From the NCBI GenBank assembly GCA_041391365.1, contig JAWKOC010000001.1:434001-498000 (forward strand): 64,000 nt of DNA, read 5' to 3'. How positions within the stretch are numbered: position 1 is the stretch's first letter; each line of letters begins with the position of its first letter. This document shows, one piece after another, positions 27,597 to 36,900 of this stretch. The DNA is from JAGRAX01 sp041391365. GTDB lineage: Bacteria > Bdellovibrionota_G > JALEGL01 > JAGRMV01. The translations under genes and the position numbers were made by a program. The notes beneath the pieces were generated by a model that ran no database searches, was not told where the DNA came from, and worked only from the letters and a program-made list of their open reading frames with translations.

Positions 27597-30500
27597 GTGA
27601 AGATTAAACGTTTAGAATTGACTGGATTTAAATCGTTTCTCGAAAAAACTCAGTTTGAGTTTGATGTTCCTATCACATCTGTGGTTGGACCCAATGGATG
27701 TGGAAAAAGTAACATTGTTGATGCTTTGAAATGGGTCACGGGTGAGCTCAGCTACAAAGAGCTGCGAGGACGAAATTCTGAGGATTTGATCTTTGCAGGA
27801 AGTGATCGTAGACCTCCAACAAGCATGATGGAAGTTACGTTAACATTGGACAATGATGCACGAACAGCTCCTGCACAATACAATGACTATTCCGAAATCT
27901 CTGTTCTTCGTAGAATTTTTCGGGATGGTACAAGTGAGTTCTTTATCAACAAAACTCCATGTCGATTGAGAGACATCATTGATTTGTTTTTGGATACCGG
28001 CATCGGACAAATTTCTTACTCGATCATTGAGCAAGGAAAAATTGGAGCCATTGTTTCGAGTCGAGCAGAAGATCGTCGTATGATGATTGAGGAAGCTGCT
28101 GGAATCACCAAATTCAAGAATCGGAAAAAAGCCGCTGAACGAAAGATGGAATACACGAAGCAAAATTTGCTCCGTGTCAACGATGTTACTTCTGAATTGA
28201 AAAAACAGATTTCTTCGCTTGAGAGACAAGCCAAGAAAGCTGAGAAATATCACGAACTCAAAAAAGACTTTGAGAGTTTGGATATTGAAATTGCAGTGAG
28301 TGATTATAGTCACATCAAATCAGAAATTGAATCGTGCAAAAAATTTGAACAACAAATCCAAGATTCCTTAGTTCAGTTTGGGTCGACCTTGAGTGAAACA
28401 CAAGCAGCTCATGAAAATGAAAAAACAACATTGGAAGAAGTTGAGCAAAAGTTTCAGCAATCTCAACAAAACTTGTTTGCACAAAAAAATGAAATCAACA
28501 AGTCGACACATCAAAAAGAAACCAAAATGCAAGATGAACTTCGACTCTCTGATTTGTTAAAAGAATCGGAACAAAAGGTTCAACAATTGTCTTCAAAAAT
28601 TGAAGAAAACAAGACCAAAATTGATGCGATTCAGACTGAACTCACAAAGCTAGAGGAAATCAAATCTGGCTTTCAAAAACAGTTTGAAGAAAAAAATGAA
28701 ATTGTTCAAAACAATTCAAAATTACTTCAAGAAGAAGAACAAAATTTAGAACAAATTAAGCGTCAGGACATTGAACTTTCCAAAAAAGAAAACGCACTTC
28801 TGAATGCAATTCAGTCAAAGAAAAATCGTCAACAAGAGCTCAATGGAGAAATTGAAAAAAATCAGAAGCAATTCGATTCGTTGAGAGCTGAAATCAAAGA
28901 AAAAGAAGATAAACATCTTACGTATAAAACTTCCTTGGAAGAAATTTCGCAAATGTGTTTTTCTTTTGAAGAAAATCAAAAGAATATTCGTGCATCGATA
29001 GAAGTGTTGGATTCAAGAAAATCGGATCTTCACAAAGAAATTTTGAGTTTGGAAAAACAAATCAATGAATATCAAACTCGTTTGACTGCATTGCAGGAGT
29101 TTTCATCTACCTATCAAGGATATGCCAAAGGTGTTCAACAAATCATGGTTCATCGTGAAAAAGGTGATCAGAGATTTCAAAATGTGATTGGAGTGTTGGG
29201 ACACCTGGTCAAACCCCACAAAGGATACCAAAAGGCTGTTCAAGCTGCGTTGGACAAATTTGTGGAATGCATTGTTGTCAAAGATCATCAAGATACCATT
29301 GCCTACCTCGAGCACCTGGAGTCTGAAAATAGCCGAGGTATTTTCTTGTCAGGTAGTTTTGACAATACCTACACTCATGAAAGATTTTCTGACCCCGCCA
29401 TTTTGGGGAATTTATTGGATTTTGTCGACATCGATCCTAGTTTGCAAAAGTCAATTTCGTATTTGTTTGGCCAAACGTATGTGGTGAAAAGCGTTCAGGA
29501 TGCTTTGGAGCTGCAAACCAAGGGGTGCAGGGCTTCGTTTGTAACTCTCAAAGGTGAAGTTTTGTCCGATCATGGGGTACTGCAGGGGGGATCTCTGGAT
29601 GGATCCTTGGGAGATTTTGAAGTTCAAGCGCAAATTGATGAACTCAAAGAAAAGTTGGAGCCCATTGTCGTGGATAAGAAAAACAAGGACGACGAATATC
29701 GACAAGTTGTGGCCGATTTGGACAATCAAACCAAGCAACTCAAGGCAATCTCAGAAAACTTGGAGCGTGAACTTCGTAAGAATTTGGATCTTGAGAAAGA
29801 GTTCCAAAAAGTCGAAGATCAATTGGGTTTTACAAAAGAAAAGCTTTCTGAAGTTGCAGAAAAAGTTTCTTTGTATACTGAAGAGAAAAACAAAATTGGA
29901 ACTTCTTTGGATGAACTTGATACTGAGCTTGTGGGGATCACCGGTGAAAAAGAAAAGTTTATTCAGATCCTTGAAGCTAGTCAGTTGGCGGTAAAAGAGT
30001 CCAAAGAAAAATACGAAGCCTCCTATGAAGAAAGCAATGAATTGAAGGTTCAATTCAGTAGCTCAGTAGAGAGAATTGAAGGCTACACCAGGGAGTTGAC
30101 GATTGTAAGCAGTCAGCTTCAGGACTTTGCCTCTGAAAAAGAAAAAACTTTAGCTCTTATAAATCAGTCCAAGCAAAAGCTGGTCGAGACAAAAGAGCAG
30201 CTTTTTGAACTTTCAAAAAACATTGAACAAGCCACAGAGCTGTACAGAACCTTAGAATCCAGCAATTCAGTGTTGCAATCTCAACATGACGAGGTTCTTG
30301 AAAGCATTCGACGAATCGAATTGATTTTGAAAGATACTCGCGAAGCAAGAGAAGAGAAACAAACAGAACTCAATCAATTGCAAGTGAGAATCAGTGAACA
30401 TTCGATGCATATGAATCACTTGCAACAGCAAGTCGAAGAAAAGTATGAGAAAAATCTCTATGAAATCTGTAATGATCAAACCGTAGAAGTTTTGACTGTT

Positions 30501-31211
30501 GAGGAAGTTTCAGAACGGAAAGGGCAGCTTGGAGACATAAAGTCTAAAATTGAAAAAATCGGAAACGTAAACCTAGCAGCCATTGAAGAGATTCAAGAAC
30601 ATACTCAAAGATATGACTTTTTAATGGAACAAAAAAATGATTTGGAGAAATCGTTGGAAAGTCTTTCGGAGGCTATCAAAAAAATCAACAAAACCTCCAA
30701 AGAAAAATTTGAGGAAACTTATAAAGCCGTAAGTGAGAAATTTAGCGAAATCTTCCCGAGATTGTTTCAGGGAGGGAAAGGGCGCTTGGTTCTTACGGAT
30801 GAGGAAAATATCCTCACATCTGGTGTGGACATTCAAGCACAGCCTCCAGGAAAAAAACTTCAAAATATGAACCTTCTTTCGGGAGGTGAGAAAGCATTGA
30901 CAGCGATTGCTTTGCTGTTTGCTATTTTTGAATACAAAGCACCTCCATTTTGTGTGCTTGACGAGGTGGATGCTCCATTGGATGATGTAAACGTTTTGAG
31001 ATACGTGTCTATTGTAGAGCGTATGGCCAAACAAACGCAATTCATTGTGATTACACACAACAAGCGAACCATGGAAATGGCGGACAATTTGTATGGTGTG
31101 ACGATGGAAGAGCCTGGTGTTTCTCGGGTGGTATCGGTAAGGCTCAATCAAGATCAATTTATTGAAAAACAGGCAATGGAAGCCGGTGATCAAAATCGAT
31201 CAGTTGCTTAA
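27597..31211 (+). CDS. smc: Chromosome segregation SMC ATPase
   Basis: A 1204-residue SMC with all parts in order. The N-terminal head has Walker A GPNGCGKSN near residue 35 (LTGFKSFLEKTQFEFD precedes it). A long coiled coil runs from about 165 to 500. The hinge is near 510-670 (IGVLGHLVKPHKGYQKAVQ, GVLQGGSLDGSLGDFE), then a second coiled coil. The C-terminal head has the signature NLLSGGEKALTAIALLFAIF and Walker B FCVLDEVDAPLDD. GTG 27597 follows GAGG. SMC with ScpAB organises newly replicated chromosomal DNA. The gene is intact over 3.6 kb and is followed 27 bases later by apt. Confidence 0.97.
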   Translation: MKIKRLELTGFKSFLEKTQFEFDVPITSVVGPNGCGKSNIVDALKWVTGELSYKELRGRNSEDLIFAGSDRRPPTSMMEVTLTLDNDARTAPAQYNDYSEISVLRRIFRDGTSEFFINKTPCRLRDIIDLFLDTGIGQISYSIIEQGKIGAIVSSRAEDRRMMIEEAAGITKFKNRKKAAERKMEYTKQNLLRVNDVTSELKKQISSLERQAKKAEKYHELKKDFESLDIEIAVSDYSHIKSEIESCKKFEQQIQDSLVQFGSTLSETQAAHENEKTTLEEVEQKFQQSQQNLFAQKNEINKSTHQKETKMQDELRLSDLLKESEQKVQQLSSKIEENKTKIDAIQTELTKLEEIKSGFQKQFEEKNEIVQNNSKLLQEEEQNLEQIKRQDIELSKKENALLNAIQSKKNRQQELNGEIEKNQKQFDSLRAEIKEKEDKHLTYKTSLEEISQMCFSFEENQKNIRASIEVLDSRKSDLHKEILSLEKQINEYQTRLTALQEFSSTYQGYAKGVQQIMVHREKGDQRFQNVIGVLGHLVKPHKGYQKAVQAALDKFVECIVVKDHQDTIAYLEHLESENSRGIFLSGSFDNTYTHERFSDPAILGNLLDFVDIDPSLQKSISYLFGQTYVVKSVQDALELQTKGCRASFVTLKGEVLSDHGVLQGGSLDGSLGDFEVQAQIDELKEKLEPIVVDKKNKDDEYRQVVADLDNQTKQLKAISENLERELRKNLDLEKEFQKVEDQLGFTKEKLSEVAEKVSLYTEEKNKIGTSLDELDTELVGITGEKEKFIQILEASQLAVKESKEKYEASYEESNELKVQFSSSVERIEGYTRELTIVSSQLQDFASEKEKTLALINQSKQKLVETKEQLFELSKNIEQATELYRTLESSNSVLQSQHDEVLESIRRIELILKDTREAREEKQTELNQLQVRISEHSMHMNHLQQQVEEKYEKNLYEICNDQTVEVLTVEEVSERKGQLGDIKSKIEKIGNVNLAAIEEIQEHTQRYDFLMEQKNDLEKSLESLSEAIKKINKTSKEKFEETYKAVSEKFSEIFPRLFQGGKGRLVLTDEENILTSGVDIQAQPPGKKLQNMNLLSGGEKALTAIALLFAIFEYKAPPFCVLDEVDAPLDDVNVLRYVSIVERMAKQTQFIVITHNKRTMEMADNLYGVTMEEPGVSRVVSVRLNQDQFIEKQAMEAGDQNRSVA

Positions 31212-31238
31212 TATTGTATAGAAAGGAAAAGTAGAACT

Positions 31239-31753
31239 ATGGAAACGTTATTGAACAAGGTGCGCAAGATTCCTGATTTTCCCAAAAAAGGTATTCTTTT
31301 TTATGATTTGACAACGGTATTTTCAGATCCTGTTGAATTCGGGAATGTGATTGAAGCGATGGCAGAACCTTTTTACAAAAAGAAAGTAGAAGTCGTGTGT
31401 GCTGTAGAAGCTCGTGGATTTATTCTGGGGTCAGCTCTTGCCAACGATTTGGGGGCTGGATTTGTTCCCATTCGAAAAAAAGGAAAACTTCCTGCCCAAA
31501 CCATCGAAAATTCTTATGAATTGGAATACGGAACAGACACCTTGGAAATGCATGCTGATGCTATTCTTCCAGGGCAAAAAGTTTTGATTGTGGATGATTT
31601 GCTTGCCACAGGGGGACTGCAAAAGCAGCGGTGGAATTGGTTCAGCAATGCAAGGGTGACATCGCGGGAATCAGTTTTGTGATGGAATTGATGGATCTCA
31701 AAGGTAGAGAAAAGATTCAAGGCCAAAATATTTTCTCGCTTCTAAAGGTATAG
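31239..31753 (+). CDS. apt: Adenine phosphoribosyltransferase; one frame break
   Basis: KIPDFPKKGILFYDLTTVF, VEARGFILGSALA, FVPIRKKGKLP and the PRPP loop VLIVDDLLATGG define Apt. The given frame fails right after the loop. Restoring one G in the G-run at 31611-31615 yields GGTAKAAVELVQQ and ends at TAG 31751-31753 (total about 171 residues, normal). Apt salvages adenine to AMP in the cytoplasm. AAAGGA precedes ATG 31239. The break is probably a homopolymer error. Confidence 0.88.
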
Positions 31754-31754
31754 A

Positions 31755-31771
31755 CGAGGGCTTTGCCCTCG
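31755..31771 (+). other. Inverted repeat overlapping the 5' end of tRNA-Arg
   Basis: CGAGGGC at 31755-31761 and GCCCTCG at 31765-31771 are a perfect 7-base inverted repeat with a TTT loop. The second arm is the 5' acceptor strand of the tRNA, so in an apt-tRNA readthrough transcript this hairpin would compete with the mature acceptor stem. There is no T run, so it is not a standard terminator. Confidence 0.6.
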
Positions 31772-31839
31772 TAGTTCAATGGATAGAACGAGGGATTCCT
31801 AATCCCTAAATTTAGGTTCGATTCCTAACGGGGGCACCA
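31765..31839 (+). tRNA. tRNA-Arg (anticodon CCT), CCA encoded
   Basis: Acceptor stem GCCCTCG/CGGGGGC, D arm GTTCAATGGATAGAAC, anticodon stem AGGGA/TCCCT with loop TTCCTAA, T arm TAGGTTCGATTCCTA, discriminator A and encoded CCA at 31837-31839. Anticodon CCT reads AGG. It lies 11 bases after apt. Confidence 0.95.
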
Positions 31840-31865
31840 TTTGCTGCGCCGGTAGTACTCGATGT

Positions 31866-34007
31866 TCAATGAAAAATGACTTGAGCAAGTGCGCTTTTGG
31901 CCAAAGGTAGGTCGGGATCTAAGTGAAGGGCTTTGGTGAAGTAATCTTTGGCTTTGTGGATTTCACTGGTCTCAACAAAGATTTTTCCAATGAAGTAATA
32001 CAGCTCAGGTACTTCCAATCCATTGTCTTTGCATTCCAAAAGCTCGAACATTGCATTTTCGGCATTGGACCGATCAAACTGGAACAAAGACCATGCGTGA
32101 TACATTACAAACCAAGGATCTTTGGAATAGGTTTGTCTAGACTCTTCAAAGCATTGCAGAGCCTGAGAGATGTTTTGTTTGTAGAGATATAAGATACCTT
32201 CCATCAGTTCACGGTCGGCTTGCCGAATTTTTTTCAAGTCCTTGGCTTCAAGGTGGAGACCCCAGTCCAGTCTTCGATCATAAAGTCGTTTGAGAATGAC
32301 AGATGCGAGAACATCATGGGCAAGATGAATCCAAGGCTTGATGTGGTGGAGTTGCTCGCATAGTTCTTGCTCTGATTTTATTTGTCCCAGGATATGGTTG
32401 ATTTCCCATTCTTTTTTTTCTGCTTTTTGTTTGAGCATGAGAGAGTTAAACCCTCGTGAAGCTTCGAGAATTTCATAAAAATTTGCTTTTTCATATTGAG
32501 TCAATGTTTTTTGTGCGAGTTCAATCCAATAGTTTTGATCTTTGATCACAGAAGATGCATGGAGAGAGTCGTTTGAGCTTGAGACCAAATGCATGGGATA
32601 CTGATCAAATTGAGTCAACCATCCCGCCAATTTGAGTGAAAAAAGAATGACAGAGGGTGCAGTTTTTGAAACTTTGGAGGTAAAGTCTACGAAGTCTCCA
32701 TAGGTATGTGGTTCTTGAAAAAAGTTTAGTAGTGATTTTACATCTGCAGGCAAGTGAGCTGTTTTTGTCGGAAAAGAGGTTTGACCAATCCAAATTTCGT
32801 TGGTGAGATTTTGCCAATGGTTCAAAATGCAGGGTTCGAATGTTTTTTCAATGCCTCCAAAAACAATTTTGTTCAAGCGCAAGGGAAATCGAGGAACATT
32901 GGAAGGGAGCTCTTCCATTTTTTCGAAGTGATAATTGCAATCCATGTGAGCAAAGGTACGAATGATCGCTTCTTCATAGAACGAAATGGCATGTCGAAGC
33001 AATTGGACATCATTGATTTGACCACTTTTGAGCAAGTGCTCAATCAATGCTATCGAGTGGAGAGGGTATTTTAAATGATCTGGAATTTTTACATCTTTAT
33101 TGATGACATCAAATTCTTGCAAATTTGCAACCAGATTATTTTGTGGATTCGAGCTCGTGAGAAAAATAGGGTACCCTGCATGAAAGTAAATTTTTTCAAC
33201 ATCATTTTCATGGTGATGAATGAGATGCAAAATTCCAGTTCTATGATGTTTTTGAATGGAAAACATGAGTTCAGGTACCAGAAATTGCTTGGTTGTTCCC
33301 ATTTCTGGAAAGTGATCCATGGCCGTTCCATAATTTTTGTTTCTCATCCACTCAAGCCCAGAAAGAAATTCATTGAAAAGGTTTTGGGTTTCGTTTGAAA
33401 ATTCAAGAAACTGAATTCCAATGCCTGTCTTGTCGGTTCCATCTTCGCTCACCGAATAGGAAACTTTTCCTTTTACAGTGATGGATTTGTTGCTACCAAT
33501 TTCAACATTCAATTCCACGACAGTTCCAGGTTGAATCGTAGAATCTGTTGTGATGAACATTCCTCCTCGACTCATATCCAATGCGTAGGAGGACAGAAAG
33601 TGCTCTTCATTTTTGTAGGTAACAGGGATGTTCAGTTTGTACCGAGGTGCTTTTCGTTTATCTTCGTTCAATTGGACAAACTCATACTGTTTTACAAAAT
33701 CGGTATACTCATCAGAAGATTCCAAAATAGATGCTTTCAATGCATGAAAAGAGTTTTTCGTTGAGACTTCAGAGAAAAAAGCATTGGGTAAGATTTCATC
33801 GATGCGAATGAAAAGCAGAAGAGAAGAATTGTAATATTTAAGCTCAATCCAAAAAGATTCATTTGGGTCAAAGAGGTGGGGGGAAATCAATAGCAAATGA
33901 TCTTTGGTTATTTCGGTCGCAAAGGCCTTAATCTTCTTCCCATTGTGCGTATAGCTGATGGGAACTTGTTGATTGTTGGTTTCTTTTTGATGGTTCGTCA
34001 TAAGCAT
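31866..34007 (-). CDS. PilZ-DUF4388-TPR signalling protein
   Basis: A 713-residue cytoplasmic protein. Residues about 115-215 form a PilZ domain with both c-di-GMP motifs: RKAPR (RxxxR) and DMSRGG (DxSxxG). Residues about 245-330 match DUF4388/PATAN-like sequence (FSIQKHHRTGILHLIHH, VEKIYFHAGYPIFLTSS). The C-terminus has TPR-like helices (MHKAKDYFTKALHLDPDLPLAKSAL type). Such proteins are common in delta-type bacteria and are thought to couple c-di-GMP to motility or development. It is last in a three-gene minus-strand unit after a REC-PAS protein (3-base gap) and a PAS histidine kinase. The exact output is unknown. Confidence 0.8.
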   Translation of the reverse strand: MLMTNHQKETNNQQVPISYTHNGKKIKAFATEITKDHLLLISPHLFDPNESFWIELKYYNSSLLLFIRIDEILPNAFFSEVSTKNSFHALKASILESSDEYTDFVKQYEFVQLNEDKRKAPRYKLNIPVTYKNEEHFLSSYALDMSRGGMFITTDSTIQPGTVVELNVEIGSNKSITVKGKVSYSVSEDGTDKTGIGIQFLEFSNETQNLFNEFLSGLEWMRNKNYGTAMDHFPEMGTTKQFLVPELMFSIQKHHRTGILHLIHHHENDVEKIYFHAGYPIFLTSSNPQNNLVANLQEFDVINKDVKIPDHLKYPLHSIALIEHLLKSGQINDVQLLRHAISFYEEAIIRTFAHMDCNYHFEKMEELPSNVPRFPLRLNKIVFGGIEKTFEPCILNHWQNLTNEIWIGQTSFPTKTAHLPADVKSLLNFFQEPHTYGDFVDFTSKVSKTAPSVILFSLKLAGWLTQFDQYPMHLVSSSNDSLHASSVIKDQNYWIELAQKTLTQYEKANFYEILEASRGFNSLMLKQKAEKKEWEINHILGQIKSEQELCEQLHHIKPWIHLAHDVLASVILKRLYDRRLDWGLHLEAKDLKKIRQADRELMEGILYLYKQNISQALQCFEESRQTYSKDPWFVMYHAWSLFQFDRSNAENAMFELLECKDNGLEVPELYYFIGKIFVETSEIHKAKDYFTKALHLDPDLPLAKSALAQVIFH

Positions 34008-34010
34008 TTG

Positions 34011-34682
34011 TTAAAATAGTGTGGTCGAAGATTCTCCAAACGTGAGTACATGAAAAATCTCTCCTCGAATTTCAACTTCGGATCTTGCTACACCTACCAC
34101 GTCTCCATCGAGATTTAAATTGAATTGTGGATTTTCAGAAAACTCAAAATCAAAAATGCGTCCAACCCATTCGGCCGCAGAGCGATGAAACAAGTCTTCC
34201 GCAAGTTCGTTGATCCATCGCACTTCGTTTTTCCAATTCAATACGACAATGGGTTTGGCACTTTGAGTAAGAAAGGTTCGTATGAACAGCTCATCTCGAT
34301 GGCGTTCAAAGGCGAATTGCACAGCATTGATCAACACCTGATTGCTGGTTTTGCCTTTGATGAGATAATCTTGGGCACCCAAACGGACAGCTTGCAGTCC
34401 CATCTGTTCATCGGCCATCGAGGTAAATACCACCACAGGAATGTTGGGGCATTGCCTTGAGAATTCTTTGTAGGTTTCCAGGTTCCCGGGAGAATCGGGA
34501 AGATTCAAATCCAGAAGCACGATGTCTACACGGTTTCCCCGAGCAGCTTCAATGCCTTTTTCAAACTTATCCATCTGAAAAAGAGCAAAGTTGTGTCGAT
34601 CTTTGAAAGCCTTTGAAATCAGAATTTGATCCGGCTTGTAGTCTTCAATCGACAAAATTTTTAGGGCAACATCAACAACCAT
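34011..34682 (-). CDS. Response regulator REC domain with C-terminal PAS-like domain
   Basis: A 223-residue protein. The REC domain has the acidic pair in ILSIEDYKPD, phospho-acceptor Asp in VLLDLNLPD (near residue 57), switch Thr in VVVFTSMAD and Lys in YLIKGK. Residues 140-220 resemble a PAS fold (PIVVLNWKNEVRWINELAEDLF). There is no DNA-binding or enzymatic output domain, so it probably relays signal by protein contact. AGGAAGGA precedes ATG 34682. It sits between a PAS histidine kinase upstream and the PilZ/DUF4388/TPR protein downstream. Confidence 0.87.
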   Translation of the reverse strand: MVVDVALKILSIEDYKPDQILISKAFKDRHNFALFQMDKFEKGIEAARGNRVDIVLLDLNLPDSPGNLETYKEFSRQCPNIPVVVFTSMADEQMGLQAVRLGAQDYLIKGKTSNQVLINAVQFAFERHRDELFIRTFLTQSAKPIVVLNWKNEVRWINELAEDLFHRSAAEWVGRIFDFEFSENPQFNLNLDGDVVGVARSEVEIRGEIFHVLTFGESSTTLF

Positions 34683-34716
34683 CTTTTATCCTTCCTATAC
34701 TTTACTACTACGCACA

Positions 34717-35826
34717 TTATCCATTTTTAGGAATCAAAACAGAAATTGTCGTACCTTTTCCGAGAGTTGATTCCAGTTGCAAGGTCCAGCCATGTTTTTT
34801 GACGATTTTTTTGACTGTCGATAGACCGATTCCCGTTCCAGGATATTCGTCCTCACTATGCAGTTTTTTGAAGGGCATCATGACCCTTTCAAAGTATTTT
34901 TCTTCAATGCCGATTCCATTGTCAACGGCCTGAAGAAGAATATGGTGGACATCATAATTTCTTGTGAGGATTTCTACCAGAGGAGACGAGGAAGAGTTGA
35001 ACTTCATTCCATTTTCAATGAGCTGGTGCAGCATTTTTTCAAATAGATTTTTGCATGCGGAAATTTCTACCACATCTCCAGACCATTTGATGGTTGCGTT
35101 TTTTTCCCGCAACATGGAACTCATCTTTGACTGTATGGTCTCGATGGTTTGGGGAATGGAAACCTTCGCCCATGCAACAGCTTGTTTGTGAATGTTCCCA
35201 TAGTCGAACGTGGCCTCAATCTGCCGTCTCAATCGACTCGAAGCGATCATGATATAATCCAAATATTCTTTGACTTCTTCGGTCAAAGCCTCTTCGGGTA
35301 GATCTTCACACAAAAAGTTTGTGAAGGAAGAAATGGTTCTTACGGGCTCTTGCAAATCATGAGAAGCCATTTTGATGAAACTGTGGGACTCTTCGATCTC
35401 AGCTCTGAGTTTCGTTTCCAAGTCTTTGAGGCGGGATATATCCCTGGCAGTGGCATAGATCACATGCGGATCACTCTCATCAACGCACATATTCCATGAA
35501 AGAGAAATATAGGTCCCCGATTTTCGGCGGCATCGATTTTCAAACTCTATCATGGGTTCGCCCTGTTGCACGCGTTGAAGCGCCGCAAGTGTGTTGTCGA
35601 CATCATCTTGATGAACGACGTCGACCAACGACAATTTTTCGAGATTTTTTTCGGTATATCCCAACGTTTTCACAAAAGCACGATTGACTTTTTCAAACAA
35701 TCCATTGGTTGAAAGAACGCACATCAAATCGGAGGAAATTTCAAAAAGTCGTTCGATTCGATGAGTTTGTTTGGTTGAGGAAATGTCTGTGGGTAGTGAT
35801 TGATGTACACGTTTCATTTGGTCCAT
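34717..35826 (-). CDS. PAS domain sensor histidine kinase
   Basis: About 369 residues from ATG 35826, chosen because GGAGG stands 10 bases upstream. A longer frame to 35862 exists. A PAS domain comes first (FEISSDLMCVLSTNGLFEKVNRAF). Next is an H-box MASHDLQEPVRTI with phospho-acceptor His. The HATPase has the N-box IENGMKFNS, G1 DNGIGI and G2 GTGIGLSTVKKIV. No membrane segment is seen, so it is cytoplasmic. The H-box resembles cyanobacterial phytochrome-type kinases. The likely partner is the REC-PAS protein encoded next (34-base gap). Confidence 0.9.
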   Translation of the reverse strand: MDQMKRVHQSLPTDISSTKQTHRIERLFEISSDLMCVLSTNGLFEKVNRAFVKTLGYTEKNLEKLSLVDVVHQDDVDNTLAALQRVQQGEPMIEFENRCRRKSGTYISLSWNMCVDESDPHVIYATARDISRLKDLETKLRAEIEESHSFIKMASHDLQEPVRTISSFTNFLCEDLPEEALTEEVKEYLDYIMIASSRLRRQIEATFDYGNIHKQAVAWAKVSIPQTIETIQSKMSSMLREKNATIKWSGDVVEISACKNLFEKMLHQLIENGMKFNSSSSPLVEILTRNYDVHHILLQAVDNGIGIEEKYFERVMMPFKKLHSEDEYPGTGIGLSTVKKIVKKHGWTLQLESTLGKGTTISVLIPKNG

Positions 35827-36258
35827 GGTGAGGTCGCCTCCACATGATTCTTTCGTCATCACGAAAGATGGGGTTGATGAGCATTTGATGCATCCAACGT
35901 CAAGTACTCAAGATAAAGCCACGATTTTTTGAAAAACCGTCGTCCAATACAACCTTGATTTTGTTTTAGTTCATCGAGCTGTTACAGCGGCAGATCACGG
36001 TTGTGCTCAGCAAAAAAGATTTGTTTGCTGATGCAATGATAACCGTGCAGATACGACCAGAGAATGGCTTTTATTGTAACACGTGATGTTTTAAAAAAGA
36101 AAAGCATTTTGTTAATTTTTTGGGGAAATTTCCTGACATGCGCTTGAGGTGAAAAAGAGAATAAAATTAGTGTTTTGGAAGTGCTAGAAAGGAAGTGGCT
36201 CCAGGTCAAAGGATGGGATTGACATGAGAAAATCTGATTTTATCTGTTCTGTGATACA
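35827..36258. other. Intergenic region, no gene seen
   Basis: About 430 bases between the divergent histidine kinase and exported-protein genes. It is AT-rich, and frames on both strands are short and unconvincing. It presumably holds the promoter of the kinase operon and that of the gene at 36259. No tRNA-like or strong terminator structure is visible. Confidence 0.6.
36219..36246 (+). promoter_or_regulatory. Candidate sigma-70 promoter
   Basis: TTGACA at 36219-36224 and TATCTG at 36241-36246 with a 16-base spacer. Transcription would begin only a few bases before ATG 36259, so either the transcript is nearly leaderless or the start is the second ATG at 36271. The -35 is perfect and the -10 is imperfect. 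Confidence 0.4.
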
Positions 36259-36900
36259 ATGAAAACGAAGATGACCCGCAACATTTTTACCTTGCTTGGT
36301 GTTGGTGTGATGTATTTGGCCGGTTTTTCCCCATGTATGGGGCAAACATTGGTCTTAGGCACCGAAATACCCAATAGCTATAAAGAGCGTCAGATACGAT
36401 TTGATCGACTGATCAACAAAGGTAAGTTGGATTCGGACAAACTCAAAATCGTTCAGAAAGAGGCATCCAACGCTCGCTCTGAATTTCAAGTGGATGCGAT
36501 CATTTATTTGGGGCGTCATCCTGATGTGTCCTCGGTTCCTGTTTTGCTAAAAGCGGGCGAAAATCAGGATGTGGTATCTTTTGTTTGTCATTCGCTGGGG
36601 GAAATCGGTGGAAAAGACGCTTTTGTCTATTTGATGAGTGGGCTTTCTCATGAAAATGAGAATGACCGCGGAACCTGCTATGCTGCCTTGGCGCTGTATT
36701 TACCTGATGATTTCAAATGGAAGTTCAATTATTATGGGTCTCCAAAGGATAGGGCAGCATCTATGGCCCAATTGGACGATTGGTGGAACAAAAATCAAGA
36801 CCGAAACGAGCTGTTTCAAAAAGTCGAAAAAACTCCTCTTCAGGAGCAAAAGGCTTCCCAGCAGTGGGACGAGATTGGTCAGGACTATCTCAATCGATAA
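36259..36900 (+). CDS. Exported HEAT-repeat-like protein
   Basis: A 213-residue protein. A signal peptide (IFTLLGVGVMYLAGFSPCMGQ) is followed by helical repeats: SEFQVDAIIYLGRHPDVSSVPVLLKAG, DVVSFVCHSLGEIGGKDAFVYLMSGLS and NDRGTCYAALALYLP. These alternate like HEAT/PBS-lyase repeats used as protein-binding scaffolds. There is no catalytic motif. The next gene overlaps its end. The start could be ATG 36271 (MTRNIF). Confidence 0.7.
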   Translation: MKTKMTRNIFTLLGVGVMYLAGFSPCMGQTLVLGTEIPNSYKERQIRFDRLINKGKLDSDKLKIVQKEASNARSEFQVDAIIYLGRHPDVSSVPVLLKAGENQDVVSFVCHSLGEIGGKDAFVYLMSGLSHENENDRGTCYAALALYLPDDFKWKFNYYGSPKDRAASMAQLDDWWNKNQDRNELFQKVEKTPLQEQKASQQWDEIGQDYLNR

